Positions 1 to 11,413 of a DNA stretch of 64,000 bases are shown here, piece after piece (positions within the stretch are counted from its first letter, which is position 1; every line of letters starts with the position of its first letter). Source of the DNA: Bicyclus anynana (taxonomy: Eukaryota; Arthropoda; Insecta; Lepidoptera; Nymphalidae); the NCBI RefSeq assembly GCF_947172395.1, contig NC_069084.1:19035418-19099417 (forward strand), written 5' to 3'. A program made the position numbers and the translations under genes. The notes under the pieces were generated by a model. It searched no databases. It saw only the letters and a list, made by a program, of their open reading frames with translations, and had not been told where the DNA came from.

Positions 1-209
1 GGAATTAAGCAGGTTACAGGGAGCCGCAGGATTCAGGCTGCATATGAACGTAGTTTTTGGAAATCCACACAATGAGTTCTATTTAAGGACTATATCCTTA
101 TCCGAAGGCCTTATTGTATGGACATAACGTCACAACGTCCATCTGATGACAAAGAGGACTATGATTAAAATTAAAAATAAAATATATAATTAATATGAAT
201 TCATTGCAG

Positions 210-355
210 AAAAGTCCGGTTATCTGAAGGTCGTGAACGCATCTATTGAAGATCTGATGAAGGACAAATGGCGCGGAAGTGAAGAGGCCTTGTTCCCTAC
301 GAAGTGGTCTCCGTTGGTAGAAATCCTGAAACAAAAGTTTGTATATATTTCGTAG
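210..355 (+). CDS. Terminal coding exon of an unidentified gene (5' part outside or not found)
   Basis: A consensus acceptor (tcattgcag, ending at 209) is followed by an open frame (two leading bases, then AAG at 212) that runs 47 codons to TAG at 353-355. The peptide is ordinary in composition, contains the stretch WRGSEEALFPTKWSPLVEIL and ends KQKFVYIS. It uses GC-containing codons unlike the AT-rich flanks, which supports real coding sequence. The upstream exon must lie within the first 200 bases or before the window; I could not place it. I do not recognise the family. The opposite-strand frame over the same bases is a shadow. Confidence 0.5.
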
Positions 356-755
356 ATTTACGAGTCGCTACAGGTTATATATAGGCTTATACATATAAAC
401 ACGTTATTTGTATATCTGCACACCTTATCTTCTATACTTATAATAAATCTGTAGCGAGGTCAATTCTGTACATGAATTTTTTTTCTATAATAACTATCAG
501 GGGGTGATTAGTGGTCGATACTGATGGCAAAAATGCAATCAGTAAAATTATTGTCTGTCTGTCTGTCTGTCTGTATGTTCTTTATAGAAACAAAAACTAC
601 TCCACGGATTTTAACGAAACTTGGTACAATTATTCTTCATACTCCGGGGCAGGTTATAGTATACTTTTCATCACACTACAATCAATAGGAGCAGAGCAGT
701 GAAGGGAAATGTTGAGAAAACGGGAGAAGTTACTCCATTTTTTCAGCTTTCAGTC

Positions 756-896
756 GCCGTCGCGTGGTAAGGTAGGGGTAGTGTAGGGTTAGGGTAGTGG
801 TAGGGTAAGGGTATTGGTAGGGTAAGGATAGGGTAGGGGTAGGGGTAGTAGTAGGGTTTCACGCGGACGAAGTCGCGGGCGTCCGCTAGTTATAAA
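756..896 (-). repeat. CCCTAC-type dispersed element, reverse orientation
   Basis: A degenerate GTAGGG/GGTAGG array is followed by ttcacgcggacgaagtcgcg and gcgtccgctagt. This is the reverse complement of the motif that recurs at 24283, 28834 and 30472. It looks like a common lepidopteran interspersed element with an internal hexamer array. Confidence 0.75.
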
Positions 897-1409
897 ATAG
901 AAATATCATGGTCTTCACTCTTCTTGATGGCCCAACCCTTTGACACCTAAGCTACTCTACAGCAGCTTAGGCAGTTGCTACGATATATTTTGGCAATGGT
1001 ACAAATTCCTCCTAGCGTAGTAGGTACTTAAAGGTACATCATCAATATTATTTTAATTTGAATCATTTTGTTTGCATAATCGTTTATGTATCTTAATTTC
1101 AGATCCATGACGTCACAGTCCTTGTTAGTCACGTTGCTTTCGGCGAATTTAACATCCAATGACATCATAAAAACATTATATAAATAACACTGAAAGCTTT
1201 GAAAAAGGTAGTAAAGGTACCTACATGATAGTAATAAATTCGAATGATAAAACTGTAACGTCCGGTGGCTGGTTATAATAACAATTTTAATTAATATAGA
1301 TATATAATATATGTACGATGTAACTATGAGTGTATGTTTTTTACCACAATTAAACTACTTAAGAGACAGGCTCTCCCGGAGAGCATTCGCCTGTATCTAT
1401 GGCTTATGC

Positions 1410-1448
1410 CTTATGGTAAGATGAAGATCTACTTCATCTTACCATAAG
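1410..1448. repeat. Perfect 17-bp inverted repeat (hairpin)
   Basis: The arm CTTATGGTAAGATGAAG is followed by a 5-base loop and its exact reverse complement. It stands in otherwise unremarkable intergenic DNA. It may be the relic of a foldback element or a transcribed hairpin; nothing distinguishes these. Confidence 0.8.
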
Positions 1449-2407
1449 TAGGTACTCGTAAGTAGGTACGGTAGGCAATTTCGTCGACTCTTTGTAGTCG
1501 TCATTCGTCAGTGCTAGGAGCGCTAGGAGCTATCAGTCAGCTAGTGGTACAGTCCGATGCAAAATTTGTGACGCCTCCAAAATTGGTTGCGGCTGTTGCG
1601 CAGGTAGTATATAAACTACGATAAAATCAGGACGCGAGGTCATCCCTGCCGCCGCGTCACTACGTTGCCGCTGTTACCTAAAATTGTACACTGCGCATCT
1701 TCACGCACGATGTTCCGTAACGTCATGAAGTTTGTATCGTACTGTAACAAAAGTTCAAATCGTCATTAATACTCTTGTAAACAAAAGTTACAAGCGTATT
1801 TATTTTGATCGGGATAATATTTATAGAAATCATGCTTGCATGCATGCATTGCCTATCCACTTTTGAGAGAACTCATTATTCATGAACGTCTCAAGATTAA
1901 GAATAAAGAACACTATTTCTATCCTAGATTTATCATTAAAATCCATTTGATCTTTGTTTAAAAATATACTCAACGACCTCAGATGATAGTTAAATTACTC
2001 TTAAGTTATTAGACTGTATGACTATCAATCTTTGCCTAAGGTACAAATGAAAGCAAAATTTAACTCTATGATTGTTCGTCAATGTCACTGTCAGTATCTT
2101 TTTAGCCGTTTGTGACTGTCAGTCTTTCAAACTCAATATAGAAATGTCAGTGTCACAAAAAACCCGCGACCGCGAGATCTCTTTTATTTGTTTGTCTGTG
2201 ATGTGAGCGAGATGAGAAAATGAATCACAAAACAAAATTCACAAACATTGATAATTAAAGAAAGATCTATTAAACTACACATGATACAACCCGTTCGTCA
2301 TTTAAGTGAATTTGTAAACAATTATAGTGTAAACCACCGACGTCGGCGGTTACTATGTTTACTAATAAGTAAATTGTGGCTTAAAACAACGTTTTTTTAT
2401 AACAAAA

Positions 2408-5400
2408 ATGCCGAAAGCAGTGCGACAAATGCTCCAAAATGGGCGTTCGTATGACGAACCGGACCGAATGCCGACAAACATTACGGTGACTAACTTGGAT
2501 CTGTTGATGTATATGGTGGCCATCGTGGGCCATCTGGTGGACCTGGGGCTGGACATCAACGTGGCGGTCCGGTACTGCGTGGCGGGCATGGTGACGGAGT
2601 TCGCGCTCACCCTGCTGTTCATACTGATGCCGGCGTTTGTCAACACTGCTGTCTCCATCAGGATGTAAGTAAGCGATGTATTCTACCAAAGCAGGCCTGT
2701 GGTTGCTAGATCTTCGTCATTTTCTAGACACTTACATGACAATAGTGGAAGCCCACAGTGAGTAAAATTCAGTTTTTCACAAATCCTACAATTTTAAACT
2801 AACAGGCCTATATTCTGCAAGTAACAGACTTATTTTCATATTTACAATTATAATGTTAGTATGGGTTTTTTTATTATTTAATATGGCCTTGTTAGCCCTT
2901 GACTGAAATTTTACCTGGTAGTGATGTTGCTGTCTAAGATGGCAGTGGGCTTACTTGGAAGAAGTACAAGTTTATTTTATCCATCCAGTTCCTAGGCGGA
3001 CATTAAATTGCTTGGTACTTCTGTAATGTTAGGCTGGCAGGCTGATGCCTACCATCGGGCCAGATCTGAGAACTTAGAAAATAGACTAGACTTTATTGTA
3101 AATGATCATTATGTTTAAAGAGCAACTGCTGAGTTTCTTGTGGGCTTTTCACACAGAATTTGCATTCTGAACTGGTAACTGAGTAACTACAACCAGACAA
3201 ACTTGACATTTCAATAAGTGTTCGTAAACTAAGCCTACTTGAAATAAATAATTTCATTTGAACAATGACTTCTCCAGGTATGCACATGACAAGCAGCAGG
3301 ACTCCATAACAAATGAGTTCACAAAGAGGAAGTGGCTAAGAGTCTTCATCCTTGTCCTGCAAATGGCACCCATTTTGCGCTTCACTGATGCTCTTATGTT
3401 GGTAAAAGTTTAAAAGTTAGGTTTACTGTATATATACTAGCAGACCCGGTCAAGCTTCGCTTTGACATACATATATGCACTTCTTCCCTATCCCTACCCT
3501 ACTCCTACTCCTACCCTATCCCTACTCTACCCTTACCCTACCTGAATTTATATTTTAAATTATTAATATTAATGACTATGTTTTCTCTTGAGCTTTACTT
3601 TCCTCACTACAATGAAAACCAGCTGTTTACATTGGTCCATGATTTCAGCTACGCGATAAAGTCTCGGCGAGCGGCGCGGAAGCAGGACTCGGCCTCACAG
3701 CGAATGTACTACGGCCTTATGTTGAAGGAGGACTCGGACGCCGCACTGCTGCGTATCTTCGAGTGCTTTCTCGAGGCCGCGCCCCAGCAGGTGCTGCAGA
3801 CCAGTCTGCTGCTGCGACAGTATGAGCATTTAGCTGGTAAATGCCTGGTGACATCTTCTTTTTTCCTTTCTGCACTTCACCAGGTGATTGGCTCCAAAAG
3901 CTCAGCAGGCTGCCCAGGTCACTGGGCAGGTGAACCTATAGACTTATAGTGGACGCCCGCTACTTCATCAAAATCGTAAAATTCCCCAGGAACTGTGGGA
4001 TCTGGGTTAAAATGTTTATGCGTTAATCTATAAGTGGAAGAATCTTTGATATACATAAAATTATCTAGATTTTTGATTATCTGAATGCCCAGTAACATCA
4101 ATTAGTCTGGTTAATCTCTTCGGTACTCAGATCCTTTTCCAATTTGCAGTCCATCAAAGCCTATCGATCGGCTCATCAGTGGCAGGTATGGGCTGGTGCC
4201 TGGCAGCCTACCAGCGTGCAGTGCGCTTTGCTCAGCAAGACAAGCTCAATGTGAGCTGGGCGGGCACCGTGCTGCAGACCCTGTGGCACTTCCTCGTCAC
4301 ATGTGAGTAGCCAGCAGTTCTCTATGTGCCAGCTCGAAGAAAGACTCAACTTTCAAAGTCAGAAGGGCCACATTCATCACTGAAGTTAGACCGACCGCTG
4401 GACTATTGTTGTACCCAGTGGCGTGCATAAGGCCGTCGATCAGGGTATGCGCTACTAAGAAAAATTAACCAAACTGGTAAAATCTTTACTTAATAAGCAT
4501 TAAGAAAACAATTCTTAGGGTATGCAGTACTTTAATGCATGTATGAAGTGCAAGCCACTGACTGTACCCACTCCTAACACAGTCTTTTCTGACTTCTTGG
4601 AGGGGATTGAAAAGATATATTAATAAAATAATGAATATTAAAAACAAGTGAGTCACACCAATCACACGACTAAAATAAAACTTCTTTCTAAAATAAAATA
4701 ATACATGTAAGTGAATCTTGAAAAGGGCTAAAAATTAAAATGCGCCATCTCTCGTGTCGTACTTGCTTTACTTCACAATTTATACCATTTTATTACTAAA
4801 TAGATTTCATGCTATAGCTTGGCAACTTCGTTCGTAACACTCCCGATGGTCCGCGCGGGCCGGGGGGCGTGTAGCGATGAATGAAAAGCCCACATCACTT
4901 CCCTGCACGCACGATTTCACACCCGCGCATTCTTTCCCCCCGTCGCCCGCATATCATGGGAGTGTCATCAACAAACTTACAGAGACTATAGGTTTACTTA
5001 TGTCAGGTTGTGGTTTAGCACTATCACTACAGATGGAGCTTTTAACACATAACCCTATATCAATTCGATTACACTTTTCGTAACGCGTAAAGAAGTTTTA
5101 CTTATAAAAAAAAATTGTCATGAAAGCATATTTGAAATAAGTGGTTATTAGTTTAATAATCATAATTTGGACATCATGTACATTGTCCAGTGAGCCGAGT
5201 GACCTCTCTGGCAGCCGTCGCGTACCTGTTCCCCGGCTGGGCCGCGGTGGCCGCCGCACTGCACGTCGCCGCCATGGCCGCCTGGCTGCAGCTCTACGAC
5301 AGATCTCCCTTCTGCGCCCACACCACCCTCGGCCAGATCTCCTTCTCCCTGGCCCTGGGAGCTGTGTATCTCTTCACATACATCTTGCCAGTGGAAGGTA

Positions 5401-5669
5401 GAACGAGGTATCGCTATGCCGGATACTACTCCCTGTGTTTTGTACAAAATGTAACTTGCGCTGCACTCTGGTACTTCTATGCAGACCACTATATGAGAAC
5501 TTCTGTGTACTTTTATCCAGTTTTTGTTTTATGTATAGTGCCTTATTTGTTAGGTTTAGTGTTTATGATAGTTTACTATGCGTTCCTACACCCCAACCGT
5601 AGGAAAGTGTGTGCGGTTCAACATCAAGTTGAATTCAACAATGATGATCAAATTGCTCGAGTTAGTTAA
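2408..5669 (+). CDS. XK-related protein (Xkr4/6-like, membrane scramblase family)
   Basis: Five exons: 2408-2664, 3278-3397, 3649-3836, 4150-4302 and 5191-5669, which join in frame to 398 residues. XK-family proteins are polytopic membrane proteins; some (Xkr8, Xkr4) become phospholipid scramblases after caspase cleavage. Visible here: N-terminal membrane segments in exon 1 (LLMYMVAIVGHLVDLGLDIN, then a second hydrophobic span), the family-typical LRIFECFLEAAPQQVLQ in exon 3, LAAYQRAVRFAQ in exon 4, and four to five hydrophobic spans in exon 5, ending in a hydrophilic tail. The ATG at 2408 is the first in frame. The donor of exon 2 is GTTGGT, weak but the only one that keeps frame and gives the conserved 14-residue spacing up to IKSRR. 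An AATAAA lies at 5867-5872. The family call is firm; assignment to one Xkr subfamily is inference. Confidence 0.88.
3439..3545 (+). repeat. CCCTAC-type dispersed element in XKR intron 2
   Basis: It starts 'ctagcagacccggtcaagct' and continues into a degenerate ccctac/ctaccc array. The head differs from the 'cggacgcccgcgac' version but matches the one at 18688, so at least two subfamilies share the same array. Confidence 0.7.
3837..5190. other. XKR introns 3 and 4
   Basis: Apart from exon 4 (4150-4302) there is nothing coding. Around 4830-4950 there is a GC-rich island (gcgcgggccggggggcg) with no clear function. Confidence 0.4.
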
Positions 5670-6439
5670 CAAAGTACAATGATTTTGTTTGTTCCATGTA
5701 ATATCTACTATGAGCAGATGGGTATTTTTGGATGTTAATTAATCATATGAGTATTCCCCACTGGTGATATTCATATTGTTATTCAAACTTACGAAAAACT
5801 ACATATCCATAGTCAATTTTTTTATATGTTTGCAATCCGTTGCTGTTGTATCCCATGAGAAGGATGAATAAAATTCATTGCCCTGTGACTTTCATGGCTT
5901 CAGCTGTGATCGAAGCTCATTATCGGACCATTTTAGAAGTACAATTCCCAGTTTAGATTTCTAAATTAGTCGATAACCACCAATTTTTACCACCATACTT
6001 CCAATAAACTAGTGATTTAGTGTAACATGATACTGCATAAAAACCTATATGGGTTACATAAACCATGCCAGGCTGCAATGTCACATATATCAAAAGTTTT
6101 CGAGTTCTTGTCTTTTTATACTTAGTATTAGTTTAGAAAATAGCAGTCAATGGCTATTGTGAGAACAAATTATTATAAACCATTTGTGATATTGAATATT
6201 TGTGTACTAAATTACTGGCCAAAACTGATTTACATCATGAAATAAAAAAAAGACTGATAACACATATAATAATATATTTTTACGTACTCATTATAAATAT
6301 AATATAATAAAGTTGTATTACTAATTTATGTACCTATAAGTAAATAAGGATCTGAAGTTTTAAGGGTTCTACATTGAAATGTAGAAATAAACGCAACAAG
6401 TGTACTTTATTCAACTTAAGCTAACCGCAGTCACACAGC

Positions 6440-7062
6440 AATATTGTCAGAAAATATATGAAGGTAAAATAGTATTGTCAGTAGAATAGATGGAGGTACA
6501 GTAATATTGTCAGTAAAATAGATGGAGGTACAGTAATATTGTCAGTAAAATAGATGGAGGTACAGTAATATTGTCAGTAAAATAGATGGAGGTACAGTAA
6601 TATTGTCAGTAAATTAGATGGAGGTACAGTAATATTGTCAGTAAAATAGATGGAGGTACAGTAATATTGTCAGTAAATTAGATGGAGGTACAGTAATATT
6701 GTCAGTAAAATAGATGGAGGTACAGTAATATTGTCAGTAAAATAGATGGAGGTACAGTAATATTGTCAGTAAAATAGATGGAGGTACAGTAATATTGTCA
6801 GTAAAATAGATGGAGGTACAGTAATATTGTCAGTAAAATAGATGGAGGTACAGTAATATTGTCAGTAAAATAGATGAAGGTAAAGTAATATTGTCAGTAA
6901 AATAGATGAAGGTAAAGTAATATTGTCAGTCGAATAAACGAAAGTATTTACAGTAATATTGTCAGTAAAATAGATGGAGGTACAGTAATATTGTCAGTAA
7001 AATAGATGAAGGTAAAGTAATATTGTCAGTAGAATAGATGGAGGTACAGTAATATTGTCAGA
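6440..7062. repeat. Minisatellite, 32-bp unit, about 19 copies
   Basis: The unit contains GTAATATTGTCAGTAAAATA followed by GATGGAGGTACA. Central copies are near identical. Copies at both ends are degenerate (AAGGTAAAG variants, and one irregular copy near 6925-6950 reading cgaataaacgaaagtattta). The degenerate edges with a homogeneous core are typical of a tandem array evolving by unequal exchange. Confidence 0.95.
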
Positions 7063-7555
7063 TGAAGGCTATTGTTGTAGCTCAGCAACATTACAGTATT
7101 ATTTCCTTATCAGATATGGACGGAAACCTTTTTTAAGAGATTTTCAAATAAAAGTAAAATATTGATCTTACATAATTCTTACTTTTAAACGTTTTCATGT
7201 TTATCTGTAGGTAATAATATCTATGAATCTCAATTGAAAGGAATATCATATAAAAGCCATAATACAAATTATTAGTTAACTGAAGATAAGATAAAATAGA
7301 TGCATCATATGTTTATTTTTCATAGTGTGTGATAGATACATAGAATTATAGGTACTTGTAAATCGTAAATCTATGGATTGATAACTATCACAGTTAAGTA
7401 TGGATTAAAATTTAAAGAGTTTTAGTTGACAAACCAAAACTTCAATGTATTCTAAATAATTGTTGACATACCTACTTACATCTACACAGCTTGTGGCCAG
7501 TCCGCCAGACACTTCCATTTTACCGAATCGTAAATCTATGAGTAGTACTTACAGT

Positions 7556-7870
7556 GATAGTCCAGTGGATGTGACTTCTGCCTTCGATTCGGAGGTCGTA
7601 GGTTCGAATGCGGTCCGGGGCATGGACCTCCCAATTATTCAAGTACTCTGTACCAACACGTAAATCTATGGTTGTGCATTTTAAGAAATTAAATATCACG
7701 TCTCTCTTAAGTTGAAGGAAAACATCGTGATTAGGATACCTAAAAATTTTCTTAATTCTTTGTGTGTGAAGTTGGAATTGGGTCAGCGTGTTGGACTATT
7801 GGCCTTATCTCTCTCATTCGGAGAGGATACTAATGCTCAACAATTAGCTTAATATGGGTTGCTTGCTTGC
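7556..7870 (+). mobile_element. tRNA-derived SINE copy
   Basis: The head contains a B-box-like 'ggttcgaatgcggtc', then the conserved body (ttaaatatcacg, gaaggaaaacatcgtga) and the tail with 'ttggactattggcc' and 'ctctcattcggagagg', ending near 'aatatgggttgc'. The same order is seen at 22115 and 54655. Confidence 0.75.
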
Positions 7871-8669
7871 TTGTATTCAATTCCGGTAGTGGTATAACCA
7901 AGGTGAATTAATTATCTGCTAAGTAAAGTCTGCATTATATGTTGCTATGCTGGAGATATTTATGGATATATGGATAGGAACCAGCGGCGAAGAGTTCATG
8001 CAAGCCGATTCCCGCCGGGTTACCTTTAACAATCCATGCACGCTCATTGCTGTACTGTATCTAGATATATGGGAAACCAGAGTTTATCTAAATTCCATCC
8101 TTCCACTAATAGGTACCCACCTACTATCACAGAACACTAATAATCCTAACGGCCTACTATGGAGTCAACTTCTTTGTAATCCTTTTACAACCAAATTCTG
8201 TTGCGTCTAGAAGCCTCATTCTTAAACCACATGAATCATGATCAGTATTAGTCACAGATTCCCATACCTACCTGTAGGACTTACTTGCGACCCACGACGC
8301 GACGTATCTCGGCCGAACCGAAAATATCGCTATCATTCGTCCTATCGCAACCAAAGAGAACGATATTTCCCGTTCGGCGCTATTGGTCGACAAAGTTCTT
8401 TTGACTTCACGAAATATGTCGTGGGTTACATGTAGGAACACTTGTGCTAATTTCAATTTCAGTAAAGAGAGTCTAAAACCAAATAACTTTCTTTGCCTTA
8501 TTTTTGTTTCTATAGATAGATAATGGTTTAACAAAATAATTACTTATTACTATTTCAGTCATATTTATAATTATTTTTATTCTCAGATATTGTAGACATT
8601 GTAAGACTTTGAATATAAATACAGGTAAATAAATTATTGCATAAAAAATTACTAATAATAGTCTTTATT

Positions 8670-10364
8670 TTACCAAATGAAAGGTGCTCTCTCCCTTAAT
8701 ATTTTTAACCCATATCTATTCCATTCATTCTGATTAATCCACAATTCTATAGCAGATTCCAAGCAGGACATGACTGCAGCACCCTTCCACACAGTGCTGG
8801 CTGGATCGATGTCCTTCGGGGATGTCACTATTTCTAATTGTTCCGTCTTGTAGGAATAGGGTATCTGCAACGCTAACTTATTTTGAAGCCACAAATTGAG
8901 TCCATGGACTTTAACCCCACCCCCTACAATTAAAATGCTACTGTACATTTTACGTTTCAACTCTTCATTTGGACAGCAGTCTATACTCTGTAGTATTGCA
9001 GCGTCCAAACTCAACACCTGTCCAGGTGCCAAGGTCACCTCTCCTGGAACACCTTCCAAAGCATCCACAACTATATCATCATCAGGGTTCACAGTCGGCT
9101 GGCTTTCATTAAGCCCTTCCAGTTGTTGACTTTCATTAGCTGTGGGGTCCGCAGTTTCTCTTTTTCTACCCGTGTCTCTTAAGAATTCAGCATCAAAAGG
9201 GTCCTCAGCATCACTGAGTTGTCTGTTCTGTATTTTTGTCATCTTCTGCCCTGTTATTTTTAGCAAGTCTGTGTAGAATAATGACAGAGGTGATATGATG
9301 CACTCGTCGCCAACTTGCAAAGTATATCTATTTATAATATCCCCTGGATGGTCAACTAAAAATGTTTTCTCTTGGGGTCCACAAACATCTAAATTGACAT
9401 GACAAAAATCTTGGTACAGATTGCGCATCAGAAAAACATCTCGTGGGATATTTTCATTCCAGTTTTTATATGGAAAAGCACTCTTATGAAACATCCAAGA
9501 TAGAGCTTGGCAGACATCTCCCGCTCCATAGTCCATCCGTAATCTAGTAGACTTGTGGGAGATGCCATCTTCTACACACGACACTGCAGTCTTCTGGTCA
9601 CCAATGTCTACTACACAAGCGGAGCCGATCCCGGCGCCGAATGTAGCTCCTACGCTTTCTTGAACAAGGAAACAATGACCGAATCCCAAATCTTTCAATA
9701 ACAGGGAAGTGAGATACTTCAGGTGACTTCTGGAATAGATATCCGGAATCAGTAGGACACAACGGTACTTCACCAGCTCTATCAGAGGTATGCCCAGCTT
9801 GTACTCTATGATGGAGCTCCAGATGGTGTAGAGGTCGTTGAGGACTGAGGAGAGCGACCCGCCGACCTCGGAGTGCAAGTTGAAGTCGCCGCGCCGGAAG
9901 GGAAAGTGCACGTTGTAGTCGAGTTCGGGGTCCACGTCCAGTACCAGGTCGCCCACGACGATGTCGCACTGCACCTGCGGCCACGGGTCGCCTTCGCCCA
10001 AGGGCTCGCCCAGCGAGCGGCGGTTGAAGGCGGCGATCTGCTGCGGCGGCGTGGCGTAGCGCCGCGCGCCGCTCGCCTGCAGGCACGACTGCAGCGTGTG
10101 AGATATCTGCAGGCGGCATTCCTCCAGCTCCTCGATGAGTTCTTTAGTTTTCGGCACGCTCGGCGGCACGAAGGGGTCGCGGTAGATCTTGCCGCCCGGC
10201 CGCCGCTTCCTCGCTATGCAGTGCAACTGTTTCACCGGGAGCAAGTCAGACGCGCGGCCTATGCGCACATACAGTGAGCCGGGGTGAATGACTATTATTC
10301 TGTTGGACGGAAATTGTTGAAAATGCTCCGGGCCTGTGTCGTAAGAAGGTGCGCTCATTGTCAA
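8670..10364 (-). CDS. Arp8: Actin-related protein 8, INO80 chromatin-remodelling subunit
   Basis: One uninterrupted 564-residue frame. Arp8 is a nuclear actin-fold protein that, with Arp4 and actin, sits on the HSA region of INO80 and binds linker DNA. Visible: the N-terminal IIVIHPGSLYVRIGRASD (first actin-like strand pair), a basic RKRRPGGKIYRDPF, the nucleotide-binding-like VVDIGDQKTAVSCVEDG at about 247-263, VGGGVKVHGLNLWL near the C-terminus, and the family-typical end ILRERAPFIW. An acidic insertion (NPDDDIVVD) lies at about residue 425. Human Arp8 is about 624 residues, so this is slightly short. The lack of introns next to intron-bearing genes suggests possible retroposition, but the frame is intact. 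AATAAA on the minus strand (plus 8664-8669) begins directly at the stop codon, so the 3' UTR must be very short or use a later signal. Confidence 0.95.
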   Translation of the reverse strand: MTMSAPSYDTGPEHFQQFPSNRIIVIHPGSLYVRIGRASDLLPVKQLHCIARKRRPGGKIYRDPFVPPSVPKTKELIEELEECRLQISHTLQSCLQASGARRYATPPQQIAAFNRRSLGEPLGEGDPWPQVQCDIVVGDLVLDVDPELDYNVHFPFRRGDFNLHSEVGGSLSSVLNDLYTIWSSIIEYKLGIPLIELVKYRCVLLIPDIYSRSHLKYLTSLLLKDLGFGHCFLVQESVGATFGAGIGSACVVDIGDQKTAVSCVEDGISHKSTRLRMDYGAGDVCQALSWMFHKSAFPYKNWNENIPRDVFLMRNLYQDFCHVNLDVCGPQEKTFLVDHPGDIINRYTLQVGDECIISPLSLFYTDLLKITGQKMTKIQNRQLSDAEDPFDAEFLRDTGRKRETADPTANESQQLEGLNESQPTVNPDDDIVVDALEGVPGEVTLAPGQVLSLDAAILQSIDCCPNEELKRKMYSSILIVGGGVKVHGLNLWLQNKLALQIPYSYKTEQLEIVTSPKDIDPASTVWKGAAVMSCLESAIELWINQNEWNRYGLKILRERAPFIW

Positions 10365-11413
10365 GCTAGTGGTCCGTGGTCAGCTGTGTAGTCTGCGATG
10401 TAAGATGTTACTCCGAATACTTAGAAAATACACATTTTAATTTCAGTTGATAAAATATAACTTTCTATTTTCTTGAAAAAATCTGTTTGTTTTCACTTTT
10501 CATTAAAATATCATGAGCGAAACACCAAAAGAAATAGTGATTTATATTTATTATTGTTTATTATTTAATTTTACATCAATGCAAAATAATAATGTTTTGA
10601 ATATATTTTTTTTTCGTCAAACTGGCTTTACGGGCTACAGCTCTGCAATCTAGCCTTTCTCTTTTGTACCCAAAGAGTTTTGTGCCTATCCATACGTACC
10701 TCAGACTAATTAGATAAAGACCTGCCTCGCAAGACATTATTTTTCTGTCAATGTATATGATCAACGATCTTATGCGATTATAAACACTATCTCTATAGAA
10801 TCGATGTTTCATAGTTTACAATCGTGTCCGTCGGTTAAAAACCTCCGTAAAATACATTTTTGTGTAGTTAAATGGTGTAAAAAACGAACAAAAACTGCTA
10901 GTTTAGTATAAGATATGTATGAAATCTAAGCTCGTTTTCCTTGGAAAATGGCAGAAAATTTTGTTCGTGAATTTGGGTGCGATACTAGTCCTTATGTATT
11001 TAGTCTGAGATCCGTACCTACATAAAAGAGTTTATATTGTATCATACTTCTTTAAAGTAAGTGCCTAATATGGCCAAAGAATATTTATAATTTGTCTTCC
11101 GGTGAATTTCACAGCCGCAGATAAAAATAAAACATATGACCGTGGCCAAAATAAAACAATCCAATTTGTCTGAGACACAAACCACAAATAAAGCCTTTTT
11201 TATTAACTAACAAAAAGACTAGAACTCGGAGCCGTTAAGCTAGTTCTAAAATAGTTACTTTTGACATTGACCGTAGTATCTATGACATTGACATTTGACA
11301 GTTGACTGGAGAACCCAATGAAAATGACTTTCACAACAAAATACAAAAATCGATTAGAATTAAGGACAAAATAAACATTTTTACATGATAACGTTAAAGT
11401 TATAAACTATAAA
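10365..11413. other. Divergent intergenic region between Arp8 and syntaxin-16
   Basis: It must hold both promoters. A MITE occupies 10700-11009. I see no strong TATA element, as expected for housekeeping genes. 'tgacattgac' repeats near 11264-11300 are notable but unassigned. Confidence 0.45.
10700..11009. mobile_element. MITE with terminal repeat CTCAGACTAATTAGATAA, copy 1
   Basis: It begins CTCAGACTAATTAGATAAAG and ends CTTATGTATTTAGTCTGAG, imperfect inverted repeats of about 20 bp. A second copy at 41385-41666 has the same ends and a recognisable shared interior. Flanks (acgtac and ccgtac) suggest a decayed target duplication of about 8 bp, pointing to a hAT-like non-autonomous element. 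Confidence 0.85.

Larger units (their letters stand above)
356..2190. other. Intergenic stretch between the terminal exon and the XKR gene
   Basis: No convincing coding exon was seen. It contains a short (gtct)n run near 550-575, a reversed CCCTAC-type repeat at 756-896, and a perfect hairpin at 1410-1448. A GC-richer patch at about 1480-1720 could be a promoter region for the gene at 2408, but no defined motif supports this. Confidence 0.5.
5873..8669. other. Intergenic region between XKR and Arp8 (convergent)
   Basis: It holds the minisatellite (about 6440-7062) and a SINE copy (about 7556-7870). Around 8290-8410 there is a patch with 'cgctattggtcgac', the end sequence of the small MITE at 41807. 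No gene was seen. Both flanking genes end here, so no promoter is expected. Confidence 0.5.

Noticed and set aside
6440..7062. CRISPR-like array
   Set aside because: The 32-bp units are contiguous without unique spacers, and the genome is eukaryotic; it is a minisatellite.
9598..10119. 173-residue Arg/Ala-rich frame inside Arp8
   Set aside because: Shadow of the GC-rich part of the Arp8 coding sequence in another frame.
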